A stretch of 29,274 nucleotides of DNA. Origin: Hypericibacter sp050729195. Lineage in GTDB: Bacteria; Pseudomonadota; Alphaproteobacteria; Dongiales; Dongiaceae. The position numbers and the translations under genes are program-made. The notes beneath the pieces were generated by a model. That model ran no database searches and was not told where the DNA came from. It worked only from the letters and a program-made list of their open reading frames with translations. Shown piece by piece: positions 29,213 to 29,274 of this stretch. Where the stretch lies: assembly GCF_050729195.1 (NCBI RefSeq), contig NZ_JBOHKS010000034.1:1-29274 (forward strand), in the 5' to 3' direction. The stretch's first letter is position 1, and every line of letters starts with the position of its first letter.

Positions 29213-29274
29213 ATGCTGGCACGTCGAGCGGCCCCCTCCCTCACCCTCCTCCTTGCAGGGGGAGGGAACAAGGC
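29213..29274. other. Probable host flank with C-rich/G-rich inverted repeat
   Basis: Beyond the candidate terminus, a CCCTCCC (29234-29240) and GGGAGGG (29260-29266) form an imperfect hairpin of the kind often scattered in alphaproteobacterial intergenic DNA. No gene. Host origin is inferred from its position and different character. Confidence 0.4.

Noticed and set aside
1..29274. tRNA or rRNA genes
   Set aside because: No cloverleaf-like or rRNA-like sequence was seen on either strand by reading; a tRNA search tool was not available.

Overview
This window is most of the late half of a Mu-like transposable prophage (or phage) in a high-GC bacterium, most likely an alphaproteobacterium. The host assignment is an inference from high GC, strong codon bias and protein styles familiar from alphaproteobacterial prophages; no host marker gene is present. 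Every gene I accept is on the + strand, most are packed with ATGA or TGATG stop/start overlaps, and the order is that of Mu for the first half. The early region (repressor, MuA and MuB transposition genes) is not in the window and should lie to the left.

Layout. 1-1233: five small genes, the tail of the early/middle region. 1247-1642: Mor/C-family late activator. 1719-3133: lysis cassette (lysozyme-like endolysin, membrane protein in the holin position, overlapping inner and outer spanins). 3140-9045: Mu gp25-gp30 block (DUF2730, gp26-like winged helix, small and large terminase, DUF935 portal, a small ORF, MuF head protein carrying a nuclease-like C-terminal toxin domain). 9046-10684: an accessory island with its own sigma70-type promoter and a dyad over the -35 box, two small orphan genes, an HTH gene and palindromes. 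10685-13545: Mu I/Z-type protease with a nested scaffold, decoration protein, major capsid, small protein. 13619-14984: DUF1320, gpG-like virion morphogenesis protein, tail terminator. 14981-26782: a long-tailed (lambda/B3-like siphovirus) tail module in place of the contractile Mu tail: tube, frameshifted tail-assembly chaperone, tape measure, minor tail proteins, DUF1833, a 1514-aa fused NlpC/P60 + J-type tip protein, and a fiber. 26793-29106: DUF4376 fiber-assembly-like protein, an exported Cys-rich protein, a D12-class DNA adenine methylase and a small orphan. 29107-29274: weak terminator, 22-bp-spaced terminal repeats that may mark the prophage right end near 29212, then a short stretch that is probably host DNA.

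How it works together. The Mor-like protein would switch on the lysis and head genes. Terminase and portal fill a prohead built on the nested scaffold, the protease matures it, the connector and terminator proteins join it to a flexible tail whose length is set by the tape measure, and the fused tip protein plus fiber contact the host. The methylase sits where Mu carries its DNA-modification gene mom.

Most notable: (1) the 9.3-10.7 kb island has the position and architecture of an anti-CRISPR (acr-aca) locus as found in Mu-like Pseudomonas phages, between the head gene and the I/Z protease, with unrecognised small proteins; it could instead hold the immunity gene for (2) the MuF-linked toxin domain directly upstream; (3) a textbook -1 programmed frameshift site (slippery heptamer plus 11-bp hairpin) in the tail chaperone; (4) a nested scaffold start with its own Shine-Dalgarno; (5) a fused K-I-J style tail tip protein with two triplets of Phe-Trp repeats.
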